Position numbers and translations under genes: made by a program
Notes under the pieces: model-generated
Database searches by the model: none
Seen by the model: only the letters and a program-made list of their open reading frames with translations
What the model was told of the DNA's origin: nothing
NCBI GenBank assembly: GCA_013396635.1
Contig: WBMW01003122.1
Span: 39,792-103,791, forward strand
Direction of reading: 5' to 3'
Origin: Penelope pileata
Taxonomy: Eukaryota; Chordata; Aves; Galliformes; Cracidae
Length of the DNA stretch: 64,000 nt
Shown here: piece by piece, positions 32,281-45,000 of the stretch
Layout of the letters: each line of letters starts with the position of its first letter
Position numbering within the stretch: position 1 is the stretch's first letter

Positions 32281-35200
32281 TTCATCTTGTATTATCTGTT
32301 AAAATGGTGTTTGTAGTCTTGGAAAAGATACACATAAGAACAAAAATGTGGGGACTACATCAATCAGTGGTTCCTTTGGGAAGTTATGTGAGAGCATTTG
32401 TGAGTAGAGAAGGGAAGATGAATGACTGCAAAGCCATTTTCAAGTAGTTTCCTGCTGATACAGAGATGACAACGTCCAGCAAATAATCAAGCTGATGTCA
32501 GGTTAGCATCTGCCAGCACTGCAAGGTGTTTGCACAGATATGGATGGATTTCCCAGGAAAAGTGTGAGAATATCAGAATACTGTTCTCAGTGATTTCAAT
32601 AGCCTTTGCAGTCATCCAAATATAGCAAATTGACCAAGCTCACCCAAAAAGAGTTGACTCCTTCCCACTGCAGTCAAAAGTCAGTGTTTTGTTAATAAGT
32701 CATCTTCTCCATCCAGATAATGCTGTATCAGCTCCATCAGAGCACACTGTTAAACACAGGATTTTTTTTTGTAATAGCCATTTCTGAATACCTGATGCAT
32801 ATTTGTCAGGTGGGTAGTGTTTGCTGTCCAGTAAGGAGGATTTTCTAGATTCATAGTCACGTTAACGTTCAAATCGTGCAAATATCATCCAAAAACTAGA
32901 AAAGGAAGCTGAAAGGCTGTGGAGCACCGAAAAGGGTGAGAGAGCGGCCTGAAAAGAAGAACTACAAATGCCATGGAGGGGCAAAAGGGATGTGGGCAAG
33001 GCCAAGTCTTAATCCTGTGACTGAAGTTTTGGTTAACATTTAGGTTGATAGTTACGTTATGAACATAAGGGAAAAGGTAGTCTTGTCCTTCTGTTAACAA
33101 AGACTACAAACATATCGTGAACACTGTCGACCAGTTCATATTCACTACCTGCTCATTCATGTCAAGTCACATTTAAAAGTCATTCTTTCATGCACAAGTT
33201 GGAACTACCAAGCTTACAAATCCCACTCCAGATCTGGAAAAATATTTGTGCTAAGCCTTACACCTGCACTTTGCAGGCAGATTTCTGACAGCATGAGGAT
33301 ACTAACATGTACTTAGTCTCAGGAATACTGCAGACTAAGGCTAGGAAGTCTAGGATAAGCTCCAGCCATGCGGTAGCAGCAAAAGTGCAGCCACAGAGAT
33401 CCAGTGCCTGACATGGGCAGGGCAGAACACAAACCTGCAGCATCCACAGACACATCCATGGATGAAGAAATAGCAAGTGGCAGCAGGCTCTACATGGTAG
33501 TGACGAACTCTGAATGTCTCTTGTCAGAAAGATCTCCCTACATGTACGCACATAAACACCATGCCACTTGGCAACCTCTTTTTTTTCCTTGTAGGCAGAC
33601 TAGGATTAGGAATCAGGGACCCCAACTTTCATTTCCTTTCTGTAGATAACAAATAATTTCACAGAAAGCAGTAAACAGGCAGGTGTATTATTGAAGCTAT
33701 CTAGAGCCCTAGTTGAAAAACATTGAGCTTGTTTTATCCTGTTGTTCTTGTTAGTGTTATGTTTATCCAGATGACTTTGCAATCTTTGATGCAAAACCAT
33801 GCTTTTAAAATTACATGGACTTTTGGCAAAAAGAGAAGTATTGTGGGTTATACTACATTATGTTTTCATGAATACAGTGGAAAACCAAATTAAGTGATAA
33901 TGAGAGCTACAAGCTGATCTTCTTTTCCACTCCCTTCGCAGAACTAACAGACAGAAAAATAAAAATATTCCTGCCTTTTGAAGCACTGACCTGTTGTAGG
34001 AATTGTCTCTAAACAGTACTGTCATTCTGCACACTTGAAACCACAAAACCCACAACCGGTATGAAACTAATTCTGTTCCATTCCTTACTTTCAGGGCCTG
34101 GCTCTAAGGTAACTAATGCTTCATAATAAGCTATTTGTAGAGCATGTTCCAAGGCCTACATATGGAAGGTGCAAAGAACAATCAATTCTGGAGTAAGAAT
34201 GGAGAATGAAGTGTTCTGGGTACTGCACACACAGCCTCCACCCATAAGTCCTTGCATTTGAGGTAAGGATTTCAGATCTGAAGCTCTCTGGCTCAAGTGA
34301 ACTGGTTTGAAATCCCCTACAGCAGTCCAACCCATCAAACACATACCAAAGCTGTTGATAACGGAGTGGTGCTCCTTCTCACTCTTTCCTCAGGTGAGGG
34401 TAGCACTCTGCATTAGCTGAGAAATAATCAGGTTTTTGTGCTGTCCATCTCAGAGAATGGCACCTTGGAGGACCTCACAGCCCATTATAACTACTTTGTT
34501 TTGCATTAATTTGCAGAAATATTCATAACAAAACAAACCAGACACCAATAAGAGCTTTCTGCTCATAGAGACTTCACAACATCATTTCTCCCGTAATACT
34601 TTAATGAATCTTCCTCCTCCCCTTTTTCCCTGCCAAATAAACACGGGATGGATTTCATCTTTAAAGAACCACTTTAATAACGTCAGACAAAAAACAAAAG
34701 GGAGCAAATATTATGAAAATATTTGATTCTGTCATCTTAATCATTTGTCACTTAAGTCTCACCAAGAAATTTGCATGATTGATACTAAAACTCTAAGAAT
34801 CACAAAGATGATTCACTCTGCTGTAGAAAGGCAACTTTTCTTACAGCATTTGCAGACTTTTGCAAATAACAGGCACTTACAAAGATTATTAATTTACTGG
34901 AACAAAACATAGGACATGAAGTAATGAATAAAAGAGTCCAAATTCTTTAACTTAAAACCTTCTACTTCCAAGCTTCTACACTATGAAAAGGAATTGTTCC
35001 ATTCTCATTAAAAAATGGCTCACTTTTAAGACTGCATTCTGTGGGCAAGTTAACTAGAGACTAGGGTCCAATCAAAATAACCTAAATTTCACTTGTGTCC
35101 TAGTACTTGTCAATTTAATTCAAATCTTTGGAGACAGCAGAAGGGAAGCAGTCAGTTGGCTTTGCAAGAAGGGACAGAAGCAGAATACAAGGTCCCTCTC

Positions 35201-35776
35201 CACTGTTCACATTACTGCTGTTTGGACCAGCTTGTATGAGTGTTCTCTTCCAGAGTTCTTCTCAGTGCTCCCATAAGAAACCAATTTGTAAGGAGATTAA
35301 TAAAAGGACATCCGCTCAACGTTACTGCAGATTAAAATCATATTGATATTAAATAGACAAAGAAAAATTCAACTGAAAGCGCCTAGTCCATTGGCAGCAG
35401 CAGCCTACCAGGCCACATGAGTAACCAGCAGCCTCATGGGACTGTTCAGCCCTCTCGGAGGCTTCTCTACAGATGCAAAAGATGGTAAAAATGCAAACAG
35501 CCTACAGGACTGCACTTTTAGTAGGCTTTGATGCTAAAATTATCTACTAGACGGCCTCAGTTTCACAGTTCAAGGCTAACTCTAAAGTTACAACTTTTCT
35601 TTTTCAAGAGAATTTCAGTACTTAACTCTGGCCAGCTCAAAAAAACAAGTCTTTGAAGAATTTAAAAAGCTGTCTCAGCTGAACTTCTTACTGATTAACA
35701 CTCTTTAAAAAAGAGGAACTATGTTTAAAGGGAAGGGGAAGCAAAGTTGGGGGAAGGTAAGGAACCACTCAAATCA
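32281..35776. other. Intergenic DNA including the GLB1 3' flank and 3' UTR
   Basis: No gene on either strand is supported apart from the GLB1 3' UTR, which must occupy the part next to 35777. No AATAAA on the reverse strand is seen here; ATTAAA variants occur on that strand at about 34604, 34673 and 35114. Confidence 0.45.
35114..35119 (-). promoter_or_regulatory. GLB1: Candidate GLB1 polyadenylation signal (ATTAAA)
   Basis: The reverse-strand ATTAAA lies about 660 bases 3' of the GLB1 stop codon. It is the nearest strong variant hexamer that I found. Others further on are equally possible, so this is only a candidate. Confidence 0.25.
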
Positions 35777-36037
35777 TTATAGATGGCTCAGCCACATGTC
35801 TCTAACAAAGAGGGGGGGGGCATCGTTTTCGTACTGTCTGGTTGCATTGATAGTAGGTTTGTCTACAAATTCTATCTCACACGCTTGGGTGCTGCAGGGA
35901 GAATGCTCCAGCTCCAACACTGTTATGTTGTTTGGCACTGATGAAACAAGGATATTCCTTGGAACAAAAAGGGTCAACTGAGGGCCACGGGCTGGCCAGT
36001 AGCGACCGAGATTAAAGCCATTGATCCAAACTTGTCC
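35777..36037 (-). CDS. GLB1: GLB1 exon 16 (last coding exon)
   Basis: The exon has 261 coding bases including the TAA at 35777-35779. It starts GQVWINGFNLGRYWPARGPQ and ends DMWLSHL, aligning with human DSWLDHV. A run of nine C (forward-strand G 35812-35820) codes for the A-P-P-L part of the tail. The linker before the tail is shorter than in human. Confidence 0.95.
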   Translation of the reverse strand, partial: GQVWINGFNLGRYWPARGPQLTLFVPRNILVSSVPNNITVLELEHSPCSTQACEIEFVDKPTINATRQYENDAPPLFVRDMWLSHL

Positions 36038-39000
36038 CTGTTAAAAGAGAAAGAAAACATAATGAAGTTTTAATAATTTGACAATGATCAAATAACTGAA
36101 CTTTAAGCTTAACACACTTCACGTAGTAGCTGAATTTTTTTTTTTTTAAATCTTTCAGTTTGATAGAACACCAAGATAGGAAATTTGTTGAAGAAAATGC
36201 TACATATAGCAAAAAGAATTTAAATTCCCTGATGTTTTGCTATTTTAAAATGAAGTGGTCAAATACTACAATCTTTCCAGATATGACAAAACTCAGGAAA
36301 AAAGAATTCCAGGTTCCTCACACTGAATTTTGTGCCAAGTTTCAGACCAAAGCAAACCCTGAAAATTGTATTTACTTGAATCTGATTGCTGAAAGGAAAA
36401 AGAACTCACAAAAGAAGAAAGCAGATCCTAATTCCGTTGTTGTTGTCTGTAAAAGTGTAATACTACGTTATCTTTGTACTCCTTTCCTGTTGATGATTTC
36501 ACAAAAAAAAAAAAAAAAGTACAGCTTCCCTAGATGCATGAAATTCAGATGTTTAATTATATTTGTAATAGTCTAGTCAACAAACGAAGTTGTGAAATTA
36601 CAGTGCAAGAGTACTGTATTTTGTTCTGGTTAAAACAAAATTTTAGAAGTTTTACTAGCGTTAATGTAAATTCAATGAAATTGCGGTTAATTTGGCATAC
36701 AAGCTCTTTAAACGACTTCTCATAATGGAGGTGGCCCAAACGGTTTAAAATACTGTTCTAACATTATAAATAACCCAAGTTAAAAACAGAAAAAAATACC
36801 AGGCAAGTAAAAGGGAAAATAATGTAAAAATGAAAACAGTCATTCATACACCAGAAAGTAAACACACAGGAGTGAAACAAATGCAGATTTTTCCTGAAGT
36901 TTTGAAATTGATGGGCTGCCCAATGTTCAGTAAACCTGTAAATGGATTCCTGAGGTGAACTGAATTGTTCTTTAAACAAGACATAAGCTGATTTGGACAA
37001 ACCATTTGCTTTTATTCTTCTTAAGTGTCCTTTTCACCACATGTGAGACACTTAAACAGTTCAACAGACAAGGAATGGGATGTGAACAGATAATTTCATC
37101 TGTTTTCCCTCTTGCTTTAGCCTTCAGTAATCAGAATGCAGAGGAAAAACAAACCCTGTCATGGCACTGAGGTACATTGATAAAAATTACAAGATAATCT
37201 GAGTCATTGGAAACTAAAAGCTCCTACTGCACTCTAGGTGACTTCTAAAATTATCTAAATTTTAGCAAACCCAGACAACACTTTCGAAAGACTTGGAAAA
37301 CCATGAATGTAGTATACCAAACCTTACTGTTCAAGGTGCTTTGGAAACATTTTTCTTTTGCTTTCTTTTTTCTAGTATTTATGAAAACAATTTATATGCA
37401 ACTTGCAAGAGAGATTTTTTTTTTATAAAGAGTTGGTACATTTGCAAATGCAGATGAATTATTTCATCTCTGTATTCACTACCACAGTTTAAGATCCTAT
37501 ATATTACAGTACTAGAGTGTTAATAAACTTTGACCTCAAACTTTTCTTCATCTTTAAATCAGGTTCATCTTGCTTTGTGGCTTGTTTTCGATGTATTAAA
37601 GGATAATACAAGCTTTTTATTCAAGTTCATGACTGCTTCTAAAGTAGCTATTGGTCAGAAGAGACAGGCAAAGGAGAGCACACCCCCTCTGATAAACGAG
37701 AAGGAAGGACTGTTTTCCTCAGACTCGGAGAAGGCTGAGGTACTCAACGAGTTCTTTATCTCCATCTTTCACTGCCAGTCATGCTTCCCATGCCTTTCAT
37801 GTCCCTGAACCTCTAGGCAGGGGCCAGGGGAAGAAAATTCCTCCCACTGTAAGAGTGGAGCAAGCCCGAGACCACCTCATGAGGCTGAAAGTGTCCAAGT
37901 CCATGGGGCTAGATGACATGCATCCCAGGGTCCTAAGGGAGCTGGCTGATGTGTTTGCCAAACCACTCTATATCTGAATAGTTGTGGCTGTCAGGCAAAG
38001 TCCCCAGTGACTGGAAAAAGAGAAACATCACTCCCAGTTTTAAGAAAGGGAAGAAGAAGGACTCAGGGAACTACAGGCTGGTGAGCCTCACCTCTGTGCC
38101 TGAGAAGATCTTCCTGGAGGTGCAGATCCTCCTGGAAGGTATGTTAAGGCACATGTGAGATGAAGAGGTGATCCAAGACAGCCAGCATGGCTTCATCAAG
38201 GTCAGATCACGCCTGACCAATCTGGTGGCCTTCTATGATGGAGTGACGGCATTGGTGGACAAAGGGAGGGCAACTGATGTCATCTACCCAGACCTGCACA
38301 AAGCCTTTGACGTGGTCCCGCACCACTTCCTTATCTCTAAATTGGAGAGATATGGATTTGAACGCTGGACTATGTGGTAGATAAAGAATTGGTTGGATGG
38401 TTGCAACCAGACGGTAGTGGTCAACGGCTCTATGTCCACTCAGGTGGAGGCCAGTCACAAGTGGTATCCCCCAAGGGTCTGTCTCAGGACTGGTGCTTTT
38501 CAATGTCTTTATCAACGTCATAGACATGGGGAATGAGTGTACCCTCACCAAGTTTGCTAATGACACCAAGCTGAATTGTGCAGTTGACACTATACAAGGA
38601 AGAGACGCCATCCAGAAGGACCTGGACAGGCTTGAAAAGTGGACCAACGTGAACCTAATGAGGTTCAACAAGACCACGTGCAAGGTGTTGCATCTGGGTT
38701 GGAGCAATCCCAGATATGTGTACAGACTGAGAGAAGAACTCCTTGAGGGAAGCTCTGCCGAGAAGGACTTAGGGGTCCTAGTGGATGAAAAGCTGGACAC
38801 AAGCCAGCTGTGTACTTGCAGCCTGGAAGGCCAACAGCATCCTGGCGCCCTCAAAAGAGGAGTGGCTAGCAGGGAGAAGGAGGTGATCGCCCTTCTCCAC
38901 TGGGTCCTTGTGAGGCCCCATCTGGACTACTGTGTTCAGGCCTGGGGCCCCCAGCAAAAGAAGGATGTGGAGCTGTCGGAGTGAGATGGAGGGGCATGAA

Positions 39001-42000
39001 GATGATCAGAGGGCTAGANACTCTTCAGCCTGGAGAAGAGAAGGCTGCGGGGGGACCTGATAGCAGCCTTCCAGGACCTGAAGGGGCCTATAGGAAAGCT
39101 GGGGAGGGACTTTTTACAAGGATAGGTAGTGACAGGACAAGGGGTAATGGCTACAAACTGAAAGAGGGTAGATTTAGACCAGATAGAAGGAGGAAATTCT
39201 TCACTGTGAGGGTGGTGAGACACTGGAACAGGTTGCCCAGAGAACTTGTGGATGCCCCCTCCCTGGAAGTATTCAAGGCCAGGCTGGATGTGGCTTTGGG
39301 CAACCTGGTCTAGTGGGAGGTGTCCTTGCCCATGGCAGGGGGGTTGGAACAAGATGATCTCTAAGGTCCCTTCCAACCTGAACCATTCTACGATTCTATG
39401 ATATGATTCTATGACAGTTTTAAAATAAAACATGACATTAATGCAAGCTACCCACCTAACACACATGATGAATTTGTGAATGTATTCACTACACAGTAGA
39501 TTAACTACCATACAGGGTGACTGTAACTCTCCAGGGAAGTAGGAGTTTAGTGTAGGAATCAGCTGCATTAGAGTTCTAACACAGCAGGTATACTCATGTA
39601 GGTCTTGGTTTCTGATTTTAATCCGTCTCTGGTTATATCTAATTTTTCCAATAAAACTATTAACTTGACTTCTCATTTCCAAACTGACATTTAAAGCATT
39701 ATTAACATTGCTATTTCTGATGATCACACATTCAGGAGTTTGTATGTCTCAAACGAGCAAATCACACACTACCAACAAAGATGACCTAGGTGGAAAAAAA
39801 AAAAAGAAAATCAAGAGGCAGGGAGTGAATATCTTCAGAAATAAGGTTTCCTTTATCAGGGTCAGCAACTACAAGCCATGACACCACAGAAATGAAGAAC
39901 AGTCCTGACTTCAAATCATCTTTTCTGTTTAGACAAAAAAAAAAAAAAAAGACTGATGAATCTAACCATATATCCAGGAACACATACTCCCAACAAGCAC
40001 TGTGCTTCTTGAAGCGAGTATGAAAGACGTTTTATAAACAGCAAAGGTTTTAAAAAACACTGAAGGCAAGTGAGCTACAACACAGGTCATAACTGCTAAT
40101 GCTGCATCCTTCTGGGCTGTCCAGCATGTCATATTCCTTGTCTTCATATGTAAAGGCAGGGTATTTGTTAGAACTGCATGTTTTCTTATCAAACGTTGTC
40201 TGCATGGATTTTCAAGTACTCAAACACCTGGGCTTCAGCTCCTATTAAGAATCCCTCTCTCCATACCTTGCCATCAACAACTTATGCAGTGCTATTCAAG
40301 GAATTAACGCCCAGATCCAGTGCGACTTCAGTGGAATTTAAATTCTTACAGCCCTCTGCCTTATAGGCATTTGCTAACTGGCAAAGTTATCTGCAAGTCC
40401 AAGATTCTGTCTGTCTTCTCCCCACATCCAACTCCACCTCAATCCTATCACTCCCGTGTATCTTGTTTCAAACTTTGCTCCAATCCATACAAAGCTTGAA
40501 GGGTCCAACCAATAACCATACTTAGTTTGTCTGGGACCTCTTCAACTTGACCTTGTTAAAGGGTATAAAAACTATATAAAGCAGAAGTTTATGTTCAATA
40601 GGTCAGAGGAGAAGATTCCCACTGATACATAAGAATTCCTGCACTCATCTGTCATTTCAAAGATGGAAAGATGGTTTGTGATTAATTGGAACACAGAATT
40701 TACTGCAAAAGTCTCAGATTCCAGTTCCTGTGCAAGTAACTATTTTTGGATTGTATTCCGTGACTGTGTAAGATACGTACATATATAGGAACAGGGACTA
40801 TGAGACTTCCTCATCCAAGCTCAGTGCCAGCAGCACTAAATAACTGCAATGAATCAGTCTTCTGCATATTGGGAAGTGTCTTAACCACTAGAATGCTGCA
40901 GATAGATCACCAGCAACTTCTTCTCTTATTTTGTTTTACTAACAATAAGTAAACTGTTTCAGAAGGGAATAACTTTGCTACCTAACTCCATTACTCTGAA
41001 GCCGGGAGTTAATTGCTTAGACCTCCAAGAGGACTGGCACTTCAGTGCACGTGTTCTTGCCCTCTGTGTCTCCCACCAGCAACATGAACTAGCTCTTATT
41101 CGCCTTGCATGTTGTCTCAAAAACGGCACCGTGAAATCCTCCTTTCTGCTGTAGCTATGCTCCAGCCCTGTCAGAAGTCCCCATTAACAGACACTTGCCC
41201 ACAAACTTCTCACAGCAATGCTCTCTGACCCATTCAGTCCAGCTACAGGTGAACTCCAGAAGACAGTAACACTGTCTGAGTCCATACCTACAGACACATA
41301 ACTAGCAGAAGTTTCAGTAGCTGTCTGCATGGACTTCAGGATTTAACAGCAAAAAGTTGTACCTTTGTCCAGTCAGGAAATTTGACATATGTGTCCTGAG
41401 GCAAATCTGGAATCCCTCCAGGAATTGAAAGTGTACCAGTGTAAAAAGTAGGTGCTTCATAACTCGGTGAATTGCCAACAGATCTCTTTGGATGGTCAGC
41501 GTAGTCATGAATGAAATGGTTCACTGCTCCATCTATGTCTAGAGGATAGATTTCCCATTCAACAAGTATATCTTGATCAAGAGTTAGATTTGAAACTAGA
41601 CCCTAAAAAGAAGGGGGAAAAAAAAAAAAAAGACAACGCAATTAGCTTCATGTTACTGAAGTTATTCAGCTGCAACTACACATCAGGAATAAAAACTTTT
41701 CTGAGTCAAAGATGGGAAGACAAGCATCTGGTCTTCAGCAAGTTAGAAGCTTTGCTTAAAAATAAAGGGTTTAACTTATTCTCTGTAAAAAGTGCTGTTT
41801 CTTTTCAAAGTTGTGAGGTTTCACTGATACCCAAGTCACTTTTTCAAACTTTTTTCGTGTAACTGAAGATTTCTATTTCGCTTTAATATAAACATGATTC
41901 AAAAACCTGGGGCTTAATAAAAAGCAGAAAAAGCGTTATATAGCTTAAGTTTTGAGATACCATCAAGAGATTTGGTAACACTGAGTCACTAACCCAAGAT

Positions 42001-45000
42001 ATTAACCCGCACAATAGCAGAGAGTGCAGTACTGACTTCCTACGAGTCTTTCACAGCTAGCATACAGTATCACAAAATCAAGGCACATGCTTCGTGACCC
42101 CAATTCAGTGAAATACTTTAAGTTTACAGTCAGCTTCAAGCCCACATAGTCCTGTTTCATTTCTATGGAACTCTGTGCACCTTTGAAGCACACTAGGGTA
42201 CTCACACCCGAACACACTCCCCAACTGCATTATAGTAATGATCTCTAAAGTTGAGTTTCTGCTCAACATGAGGAATTAATTTTAAGCCACTGATGCTACA
42301 TACATGTGATCTCCTGAATAGAACCTGTTTTCTTCAGTGCAATTTAAGTTCTGTTGCAACCATCACAAGATGAACAGGAACAAGAAGTTCTATGAGTAAA
42401 GGCAAGCAAAACCACATCTTCTGTTGCTGTGGAGGACTAATAGTATGTAGTGTGTCTATTCTGACATCTATAAGCACTGCACTGACTCCACAAGCCTAGT
42501 CATCAATATACACGCTAATAGGTTGCCTCTCCCTTTAGCTAGATGCCTACTTCGCAGAACAGGAACTTATTTTTCTTATATCAAAATAAAGTATCTGCAC
42601 AGAGTTAAATAAAATTTTTCTCTATGACCTAGACTTTACTCTATCTGGCAATCAGTTCAAGTAATGCAACAAAGCTTTGGCCAAAACTTTCTAACCTATC
42701 TCCCTAAACACATTTTTAGGTGTTAAGAACAGTGTGATTTTCAAATGAGTAGAGGGTGCCTACAAGCGCTGTTACTTTGGTCTGCAGAAGAATGCACATG
42801 CAATAGCCCAGACATGAACATGAATTTTCCAAGTAAAACAAAGATGTAAGTGGCAGTGAGCATGTGAAACAATAAAGAAAAAACAGAAACCACACTCTTC
42901 CTTCCTTCATTTTCTTCAACAACAAGACTTAGATCAGCAGGATGTTTTAAAACCAATACCCGCTTTAAGATTCTTTCCCAAAAGCTAAATGCCAACTTCC
43001 ACTTCAAACTCAACAAAAGCGAGAAAAAGCAACTGAAATACATTTAGAAAAGCTATCCTATTGTCTTGAAAGTGCAAGACTTGACAAGATGCAAATGTTC
43101 CCCAATGTTATTTTTGAAGCCACAGAATATCTAAAAACCAAGGCATAATTATTCCTCATTTTCAAAAATCAACACAAAGAGCAACTGCCTTAAGGAACAG
43201 TGTGAAGGAGCCTACGGGAAGAAGCAACACAGTTTCCAAAGCTACGTGGAGAAAGTTTCCCTCTTCTGTGTGAAAGGACTGTGCTTTTAGAAGTTTATTC
43301 TCACAACGCACATCTACTATACTTGTTTTCACTCAATCCTTAATACTCTGGTTTAAGTGTGAATTTCAACTTAACCACAGCAGCACTAAGCATCTCCCTA
43401 CTCCGATTTCTGACTCTTTATTCTGTTACTGCATAGGTTTCCTTATCACCTGGCCTGTTAGTAAATAAATAAATGCAACATTTCTGCTGCCTCTAGGTGA
43501 AGCCAGGACAATGGGGAACTAGCTGCCCTCTTGCCACTCAGAAAAAGAGTAAGGAGCCTAGAAACAACAGTATGAGTTAGCACTTCTGCTACCCACTGAA
43601 TTTGTATGTCACAAGCACAGAAAACACCCAGATGCTGATCCTTCTATTTAAGAGACTTCCATACATAATAAAAGAAGCTAAATTGCTTTACCTTGACTAG
43701 TGTCTTAGCATGACTGGAGATATGCCTAGAAATCCACATCATAACGCACTTAATAAGCTAAGTGGTCAACTAGTCTCCTTTAAACTAAATATGAACTTCA
43801 GTTCTTCTGTGCTGCTTAACCACAACCAATACACCCTTCTTTAACAAAGCAAACAGGCCCACCCTCCTCATGGAAGCAAAACAAATATGAGAATAGGTGA
43901 TTCTGCCTGCTGGCAATCTCACAAGATTCTTCCCAATCTACGTTTTATGATTAAACTGGATTCTGTAACAGGCCCAAACTCAACTCAAGCCTGGGACCTC
44001 ATCAAGAAGACAAGGCAAGATTCATACACACTTCCTAATTCTTTACAGCATATGGGCCTTCGGTTGATAACTCAATGGTACAGTTCAGCATACGTCTTTC
44101 CCATGATATTTATCTTTCTCCTGCTGTTGCATCCAAACTAACCAAGACACACTTTGGACAAATCTCAATTCTGCTCAGTCACAAACAGGATTTAGATAGA
44201 GGAAATAGGAGCTTCTAATTTACCTGGTGCACCACAATCTGTACACAGATTGTTAATCACAGTTATTAATCTGTACAATCAAACATTTAACCAGCGTTCT
44301 GGAAGAATGTTGAACGTTGACAAACCACTTTAGATCAAGTCAAGTCTAAGGGCAATTTACAAGAGATTTGTGCAGTTTGGGGCCTGCTGTTCTCAACACA
44401 ACCATTAAGTTTCCTGTCATTACTCTGTTATGGTTTGTAACCTACTAGTATCAAAAATGAAAAAAAAAAAAAGTTAGCATGCCACAAACTCCGCAGAAAC
44501 ACAGACTGGCCTCTATAATACTTCTTTCCCTTCCCTCCCTTTAGAAAACATCAAGCAGCAGAGGGGACTGCCTTAAGTATAAAACCAGGTAACTTTCCTT
44601 TTTCTCTCCATCTTTCCTAGTCTAACTTTTGTGGTATTGCTGCAACTGGTGTGAGGTGGCAGTTCCAAAGCATGGCATGGAATTGGAAGTGTTCACAAGC
44701 TTTCTGATGATTATCTCTTAACACCAAATCAGTTCAAATCTGAACTGGCAACGTTGCTTGGTCAAGTGCTTGTAAGACTGCTTCTCGTAGCTGCACTGAA
44801 AATATTGCAAGGGACACTACCGACAAATGAAACGGGACGTAGAAAGGCACACAAAAATGTGTGTGTACACAAACAAATACACACAGAAGTACAACCTCAG
44901 GAATCAGAAGCCTCAAAGTATGGCCAAGACTAGACAGATTTCCAACCTATTTTTGAATTCATCCAAACAGCTTTGCACATCTTAAAATGTTAGCTGCGGG

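Noticed and set aside
38207..38854. Reverse-strand open frame of 215 codons
   Set aside because: It is the antisense shadow of the decayed CR1 reverse transcriptase on the forward strand.
39014..39727. Reverse-strand open frame of 237 codons
   Set aside because: It runs antisense over the CR1 3' end and crosses the unresolved base; the remainder has no recognisable features.
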